A stretch of 64,000 nt of DNA from Conus ventricosus (lineage: Eukaryota; Mollusca; Gastropoda; Neogastropoda; Conidae). Position numbers and translations under genes: made by a program. The notes under the pieces are model-generated. The model was given only the letters and a program-made list of their open reading frames with translations, searched no databases and had not been told where the DNA came from. How positions within the stretch are numbered: the first letter of the stretch is position 1; each line of letters opens with the position of its first letter. The stretch spans positions 47,629,681 through 47,693,680 of the forward strand of contig CM031614.1 of the NCBI GenBank assembly GCA_018398815.1, given 5' to 3'. Below are positions 60,947 to 64,000 of this stretch, piece by piece.

Positions 60947-61429
60947 ATAAAGAGTGTACCTTCTTTTATTTCATTGGAACACCTGTACTGTATCAGAACA
61001 ACAAAGACTACACATAAAGTATTTATCCAGTTCATCAAGTCACATAGTAACTTCTGTCTTCCAAAATGTTTCGGGATGACGGTGGTAGTGGTGGTGGTGG
61101 TGGTGACGGTGCTGGCATTCAAATTCTAAATAGGACCCGCACCTGTAATGTTACGGAAGACAAAAGTGAAGGTGGCTAGTGTAGAGCTGTATACTTATCA
61201 CACGAATAAAGTGTTTGTAGCAAGCCCCTCGAGTCTCCTCATATCTTCTCCGTCAGATGCTGCATTCCGATGACAGTTTATATTTAGTTCAGAGTGCCAG
61301 CAGATGTCCTCCTATAGGCTTACCTCGGGCTATTTCAGGATCAGGGAGGAATGCCACACGCCCATTTCATTTTTAGGATATACTAGGTACGCAATTGGAG
61401 CCACCTGCAGCGACAGCGCGTTCGCGCTT

Positions 61430-61431
<2 letters not shown>
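60944..61431. other. Non-coding unique DNA with (GGT)n
   Basis: GGT repeats at 61081-61105. No gene. Confidence 0.55.
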
Positions 61432-61495
<64 letters not shown>

Positions 61496-61503
61496 ACGAG
61501 AGA

Positions 61504-61559
<56 letters not shown>

Positions 61560-61568
61560 GAGAGAGAA
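61432..61568. repeat. (CA)n-(GA)n microsatellite
   Basis: CA at 61432-61492 and GA at 61498-61568. Confidence 0.95.
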
Positions 61569-62439
61569 TCGCTTTTTTTGGTGCCGAGTCATAATACAAT
61601 CATAATAAGAAAGGCATCTTGCCCATTGTGGAGAGCAGACTCGGTGATGTGAATCACTCTAGCAGTAGCATCGCTATTTTTACTGCAGTGAGGGATGGGA
61701 GGAGTAGAGTAGGGGTTGAGGAGAGAAAGCAGGCTTAGGAAGAGCATGGGGAGAAAGACAGAGAGAAGGGACTGAGAGATAGAAAGAAGGATAGGCGGCA
61801 GGGAAGAGCGGGCATTGAGCATGTATGTATTCAAGGAACATGAGAATTGAACCCTCGTAGCATTGTGTGTCCTGTTAGGTTTAGCGTGTTGGATTATGCA
61901 GTATTTAATTGCTTGGTACTCTAGCATTCAATTAATCACTTCACTGCGAATTAATCATATTTCACTGCATTGTAATGTGTTAGTTTGTACGTATCGACAA
62001 ACTGTATGTTTTACCGATCTGTATTTAACTGTATTGTATTGGACTTCACTGTATAGTGCGGTGCAATGCTGCGCGGTGCTGGACTGTACTGTGTGGTGCT
62101 GGACATACTAACAGGACATAATGAAGCTGGACAAATAACAACAGGACAGAATCTGTTGTGATTTGTCTAGCGTTTGCTCATTCGTTGGCTCTAATGCTGT
62201 AGTGTTGGCATCTACAGAACTGCCACTTTCTACGCTTCCGCAGCTTGAGACAACATCTAAATGGCAGCGAAGAGAGGATTCAGCTCCGTGGGCTGAGGTT
62301 CTTGAGCGCTTTGAGTGCGTACAGAACATAAAAGAACAAAACCACTTGGCCAGTTGTACATGCCGAGTTCTTCCAGAAGTTGGTGAGTGTTTTCCAGTTG
62401 GAACAGCAAATACGTAGACGCACTCGTGTGCCAGAATTT

Positions 62440-62442
<3 letters not shown>
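61569..62442. other. Non-coding unique DNA
   Basis: A short cryptic repeat of CTGTACTGTGTGGTGCTGGA-like words lies at 62030-62108. No gene. Confidence 0.5.
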
Positions 62443-62494
<52 letters not shown>

Positions 62495-62577
62495 TGTGTG
62501 TGTGTGTGCGTGCGCGCGCGCGCCCGTGCGTGCGTGTGTGCGTGCGTGAGTGCATGGTGTGTGTGTTTGTGTCTGTG
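62443..62577. repeat. (GT)n-(CG)n-(TGCG)n microsatellite
   Basis: GT at 62443-62509, CG at 62510-62524, then TGCG and GT words. Confidence 0.95.
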
Positions 62578-63488
62578 ATTCACGATATCTTCAGATCAGC
62601 TCCTCTAGGCATAACAATTTCCGTGGTCATTCTATCAAGTAGACTTAGGACCTAGATTCAAAGATTCTTGGGATATTCACAGATGTTCTTTACAGCGAGG
62701 GGCTTTCTCTGGGCATCAAGGTGTCTGTATCTCTTGCTTCCCACACTTGGCATATTGGTAACGATTAACGGCAACATTCGACGCTTCCAGAATGCATGTT
62801 ACATTACATAAGCTGGTGTTGTTTCCAGATGTCTTGATAGGTATAGGACGTCAAAGTGACCTAGGATTTTTTTTTCTTCCTGCCGACCTGTGGTGTCTGT
62901 TAACCATGCTGTTCATTTGGGTAGTTTTCAAATCTTTTTTATTTTTGATACTTGGATCAGATCAGTCTTTTTTTCGCTTTTTTTCGCTGAAGTGGTTGTG
63001 AACAGAAACACTTTGTTCATCTTACCTAATAAGAACGACTGTAATAAACAACGCTTTTGTTTTGTTAAGAATTTGAAGAAGGCCCGTTCGGTTCCTGTCT
63101 CCTACGATTTATTCTTTTGCCGCGAACCTGTCGGGCGCAGTGTTAAAGACTGAAAGAAACAGGCATAAAAAAATAAGTAGGTAGATGTCAGTGGTAACTA
63201 ATTGTGTGCAGCAGCCGGATTCGAAATCGGTGGTGTATTGCAACGGCTCAGATATGTGGCATCTTGGTGTTGGTATTTTACCGTTTAATGTACATTAGAA
63301 CAAAGATGGTCATTGCGTAGAAGAAACGACTTCGAAATACTGCTTGCAGCACAGCACATTGTGTGGGCCTGCTGTGTGCGTGTTTTTTTTTGTTGTTTTT
63401 TTTTTTGTTCTTCCAATGGCAGCAATGTTGTGTGGCGTTGGCCGTAGCCAACCTGTTTGGGTTTGTGTGTATTGCAAAATGGAAAGCC

Positions 63489-63494
<6 letters not shown>
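62578..63494. other. Non-coding unique DNA with a possible SINE relic
   Basis: On the minus strand 63217-63228 reads GATTTCGAATCC, B-box-like, with no A box. No gene. Confidence 0.5.

Positions 63495-63546
<52 letters not shown>
63495..63546. repeat. (GA)26 microsatellite
   Basis: Pure GA tract. Confidence 0.95.
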
Positions 63547-63548
<2 letters not shown>

Positions 63549-63730
63549 TGCACGTCTTCGCAGTTATAGATGAGTCCATTTTCAGTACTTTTTTTGTAAC
63601 TGTTTCTTTTACAGGCTGAGGCTCTTTGTTATCTTATATTTTGACAGCCCTGAAATGGCCGTCGGTAGGGTCTGGGCTATAGCAATGGATGTGGTGGGCA
63701 AAAGGCATTTTAATTAAACGCTTTGATTAG

Positions 63731-64000
63731 TTCCCGTCTCGCCTCCATCCTGGCTCCGGTTTTCAGTGTGCCGACCATTACACACGACTGGACGTCTTCA
63801 GCTGCCTAACTTGTTCAGTTGCTGGGACTGGTCATTGCACGCAGGTGGTGTTTCTCGATGGATTAACCGTCTTCCAAGAGGAGTTAAATCAACAACAGCG
63901 GACACAAACTCTCCCTATGGGCCTCTTGACTGGAGATGCCCAACATGGAGGTAATTGTCTTCCGGCTGGCGTGGGCGTCACTTCCTTCCTCGGCACGTGC
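63731..64000. other. Right-edge segment open in several frames: candidate exon or transposase remnant
   Basis: On the plus strand one frame is open from 63731 to the window end (90 codons, includes FQCADHYTRLDVFSC). A second, 63766-63954, includes WINRLPRGVKSTTADTN and CPTW. GGTTTTCAG (63755-63763) could be a splice acceptor and AG|GTAATT (63951 onward) a donor. On the minus strand HVPRKEVTPTPAG followed by KRPIGRVCVRCC loosely recalls the Cys-rich C-terminus of piggyBac-type transposases. The two readings exclude each other, and I cannot choose between them or exclude chance. Confidence 0.25.

Overview
This is a gene-poor, repeat-saturated piece of animal nuclear DNA. Three things show it is eukaryotic: a two-exon gene with GT-AG splice sites, non-LTR retrotransposon relics, and tRNA-derived SINEs. 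The repeat spectrum points to a marine invertebrate. It has dozens of long (CA)n, (CT)n and compound arrays, about 29 pure G or C runs of 12 nt or more (longest 48), an element with a core of tandem repeats followed by an (ACAG)n tail, and SINEs carrying Pol III boxes. A gastropod mollusc is my best guess, but that is inference and no marker gene settles it.

The only gene I can support is a secreted lipocalin of the apolipoprotein D type on the minus strand (29999-31391). Exon 1 encodes a signal peptide and the G-x-W motif. After an 815-bp phase-2 intron, exon 2 carries the rest to the stop codon. Exon 2 contains four frame breaks. Each is explained by one G missing from a GGG, and restoring all four gives a protein of about 193 residues, the usual size for the family.

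Layout. 1-10 kb: compound microsatellites, a palindromic CT-CA-TG-GA block (2.4-3.0 kb), two copies of an old dispersed element (3.05-3.74 kb), and a ~145-bp satellite with internal perfect hairpins (4.46-5.63 kb). 10-16 kb: a third copy of the dispersed element, a 3-unit duplication, a C48 run, a diverged 37-bp tandem repeat beside a 33-bp minisatellite with uninterrupted reading frames on both strands (14.25-15.38 kb), and a fold-back MITE-like element (15.46-15.73 kb). 16-29 kb: unique DNA with microsatellites, a cryptic 19-bp repeat (21.4 kb), and a ~93-bp tandem array in which every unit carries a G run (24.5-26.4 kb), split by a SINE with a target-site duplication. 29-32 kb: the lipocalin. 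33-37 kb: a second, truncated SINE and a 5'-truncated LINE (35.04-36.67 kb). 37-64 kb: unique DNA with microsatellites, a fold-back element with telomere-like core (44.5 kb), a badly decayed LINE of a second type (48.3-49.2 kb), and a second palindromic microsatellite block lying between two direct copies of a ~200-bp repeat (55.4-56.1 kb). A candidate exon or transposase remnant lies at the extreme right edge.

There is no operon-like or cooperating gene set. I found no convincing undescribed multi-gene system. The unusual content is the repeat architecture itself and the lipocalin's pattern of frame breaks.
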